A DNA stretch of 53,583 nucleotides from Streptomyces africanus (GTDB taxonomy: Bacteria > Actinomycetota > Actinomycetes > Streptomycetales > Streptomycetaceae): NCBI RefSeq assembly GCF_002150735.1, contig NZ_MUKA01000007.1:1-53583 (forward strand). The letters run 5' to 3'. The translations under genes and the position numbers were made by a program. The notes below the pieces were generated by a model, which worked only from the letters and a program-made list of their open reading frames with translations, searched no databases and was not told where the DNA came from. Shown one piece after another: positions 52,139 to 53,583 of this stretch. How positions within the stretch are numbered: position 1 is the first letter of the stretch; every line of letters begins with the position of its first letter.

Positions 52139-52214
52139 CATCGGGGAACGGCGGGCGGTCGTCCACCTCCTGGTGGGGCCGCCCGCCCATGTCACTCACG
52201 TGGGGAGACAACAC

Positions 52215-53117
52215 ATGTACGACTACGACCTCCTGGTCGTGGGGTCGGCCAACGCCGACCTGGTGATCGGTGTCGAGCGCCGGCCCGGTGCCGGCGAGAC
52301 CGTGCTCGGCTCCGACCTGGCCGTCCACCCGGGCGGCAAGGGCGCGAACCAGGCGGTCGCGGCCGCCCGGCTCGGGGCCCGTACGGCTCTGCTGGCCCGG
52401 GTCGGCGACGACGCGTACGGCCGGCTGCTGCTCGACTCGCAGCGCTCGGCCGGCGTGGACACGGTGGGTGTCCTGGTGGGCGGCGCGCCGACCGGCATCG
52501 CGCTGATCACGGTCGACCCGTCCGGGGACAACAGCATCGTGGTCTCGCCGGGCGCGAACGGCCGGCTGGCCCCGGAGGACGTCAGCGCCGCCGGGAGCCT
52601 CTTCCACGCCTCCCGGGTGGTCTCGGCGCAGCTGGAGATCCCGCTGGAGACGGTGGTGGAGGTCGTACGGAACCTGGCGCCGGAGAGCCGGTTCGTGCTG
52701 AACCCCTCGCCGCCGCGGCCCCTTCCGCAGGAGGTGCTGGCGGCGTGTGACCCGCTGATCGTCAACGAGCACGAGGCGAAGGTGATCCTGGGCTCGGCCG
52801 CCGTCGGGGACGGCCCGGAGGACTGGGCGCGGATCCTGCTCGCGAAGGGCCCGCGGTCGGTGGTGGTGACGCTGGGCGCGGAGGGGGCGCTGGTCGCCTC
52901 GGCACAGGGGGTCTCGCGGGTGCCGTCCGTGAAGGTGGGCGCCGTGGACACGACCGGCGCGGGTGACGCGTTCACCGCCGCGCTGGCCTTCCGGCTGGGG
53001 GCGGGTGAGTCCCTCGCGGAGGCGGCCGCGTACGCAGCGCGGGTCGGGGCGGCGACCGTGACGAAGGAGGGCGCGCAGGCGTCCTTCCCGACGGCGGCGG
53101 AGGTCGCTGCGCAGTGA
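52215..53117 (+). CDS. rbsK: Ribokinase
   Basis: The 300-residue PfkB-family kinase makes ribose 5-phosphate from ribose. It has the N-terminal GSANADLVIGVERRPGAGET, the sugar-site GGKGANQAVAAARLGA and the C-terminal anion-hole signature DTTGAGDAFTAALAF with catalytic Asp. The ATG at 52215 follows GGGGAG; a longer open frame has no ribosome site. It overlaps rbsD by four bases. Confidence 0.95.
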   Translation: MYDYDLLVVGSANADLVIGVERRPGAGETVLGSDLAVHPGGKGANQAVAAARLGARTALLARVGDDAYGRLLLDSQRSAGVDTVGVLVGGAPTGIALITVDPSGDNSIVVSPGANGRLAPEDVSAAGSLFHASRVVSAQLEIPLETVVEVVRNLAPESRFVLNPSPPRPLPQEVLAACDPLIVNEHEAKVILGSAAVGDGPEDWARILLAKGPRSVVVTLGAEGALVASAQGVSRVPSVKVGAVDTTGAGDAFTAALAFRLGAGESLAEAAAYAARVGAATVTKEGAQASFPTAAEVAAQ

Positions 53118-53503
53118 AGAAGGCAGGAATCCTGAACCGTCATCTCGCCGGTGCGCTGGCCGAACTGGGTCATGGGGACGGGGTGCTGGTGTGCGACGCG
53201 GGCATGCCCATTCCCGACGGCCCCCGGGTGGTGGACCTCGCCTTCCGGGCCGGGGTGCCGGCGTTCGCCGAGGTGCTGGAGGGGCTGCTGGCCGAGCTGG
53301 TGGTGGAGGGGGCGACTGCGGCGCAGGAGGTGCGGCGGGCGAATCCGGCGGCGTCGACGCTGCTGGACGGGCACTTCCCCGCGCTGGACCTCGTCCCGCA
53401 CGAGCGGCTCAAGGAGCTGTCGGCCGGGGCCCGGCTGATCGTCCGCACGGGCGAGGCACGGCCGTACGCGAACGTGCTGCTGAGGTGCGGTGTCTTCTTC
53501 TGA
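53114..53503 (+). CDS. rbsD: D-ribose pyranase
   Basis: The 129-residue enzyme converts beta-pyranose and beta-furanose forms of ribose so that ribokinase can use the sugar. The pattern MKKAGILNRHLAGALAELGHGD, VCDAGMPIPDGPRVVDLA and RTGEARPYANVLLRCGVFF covers the active-site His20 and the C-terminal Tyr/Asn pair of the family. GTG start in a 4-base overlap with rbsK. It is the last gene of the operon. Confidence 0.95.
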   Translation: MKKAGILNRHLAGALAELGHGDGVLVCDAGMPIPDGPRVVDLAFRAGVPAFAEVLEGLLAELVVEGATAAQEVRRANPAASTLLDGHFPALDLVPHERLKELSAGARLIVRTGEARPYANVLLRCGVFF

Positions 53504-53533
53504 GGCTGCTTCTTCAAGAACCTTCTTCTTCAA

Positions 53534-53561
53534 GGGGGCCCGGTCCGTGGACCGGGCCCCC
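53534..53561 (+). terminator. Strong terminator of the rbs operon
   Basis: A perfect 13-base inverted repeat (GGGGGCCCGGTCC and complement) with a 2-base GT loop lies 31 bases after the rbsD stop. Confidence 0.9.
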
Positions 53562-53583
53562 TCGGCTTTCCCCTCCCGTCAGG

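Noticed and set aside
50165..52195. Long minus-strand open frame opposite the permease-binding protein fusion
   Set aside because: Antisense shadow with repetitive Arg/Asp/Gly content; the sense strand has a full permease and binding protein.

Overview
The window is chromosomal DNA of a Streptomyces or very close relative. The sequence is very GC-rich with GC-biased third codon positions throughout. It carries chaplins, a MelC1/MelC2 tyrosinase pair, DUF397/XRE regulator pairs and a CGNR regulator. The gene order resembles, from memory, the Streptomyces coelicolor stretch that runs from chpG and the melanin genes through chpA/chpD/rdl, a copper P-type ATPase and citrate synthase to the ribose genes. 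No tRNA, rRNA, CRISPR array, insertion sequence or phage was seen.

Region 1 (about 1-21.3 kb) is a cell-surface island. After a D-2-hydroxyacid dehydrogenase come small secreted proteins: a four-cysteine protein, two near-identical two-cysteine paralogues, a short chaplin, a QSAPAP-repeat protein, a Leu/Asp-rich protein and an adhesin-like surface protein. The copper enzyme tyrosinase and its chaperone lie among them. A compact, translationally coupled operon follows for a Wzx/Wzy-type extracellular polysaccharide: two GT4 glycosyltransferases, an initiating phosphoglycosyl transferase, an O-antigen-ligase-like polymerase, a MurJ/Wzx-type flippase, a polysaccharide deacetylase and a Wzz-like protein. 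A secreted GH26-like hydrolase converges on it, and an ATP-grasp ligase plus an FAD monooxygenase-like enzyme follow. The island ends with a two-domain, sortase-anchored chaplin (LAETG) and a 41-codon relic that looks like the start of a rodlin gene. I read this as one locus for building a sheath of polysaccharide and amyloid proteins on aerial structures; that reading is inference.

Region 2 (21.3-26.7 kb) holds a vWA lipoprotein and a two-gene ABC system. In the latter the ATPase is fused behind an extracellular serine hydrolase, and a permease follows.

Region 3 (26.7-34 kb) is a myo-inositol catabolic operon on the minus strand (iolC, aldolase-like gene, iolB relic, iolD, mmsA). It has a clear promoter and a palindromic operator. 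The iolB gene is reduced to an internally deleted remnant. A small HTH protein and a zinc alcohol dehydrogenase follow.

Region 4 (34-43 kb) has copper efflux (copZ-copA) behind a CsoR-type operator and an unusual low-GC non-coding stretch. Citrate synthase, a GNAT-like/JmjC-like gene pair and a RecD2-type helicase complete it.

Region 5 (43-47.5 kb) is made of small regulators and enzymes: a frameshifted XRE regulator with its DUF397 partner, a CGNR regulator divergent from an MBL-fold hydrolase, a RibD-like reductase and a cupin. Region 6 (47.6-53.6 kb) is a complete ribose operon, rbsR-rbsA-rbsCB-rbsK-rbsD, in which permease and binding protein are one polypeptide, ended by a strong terminator.
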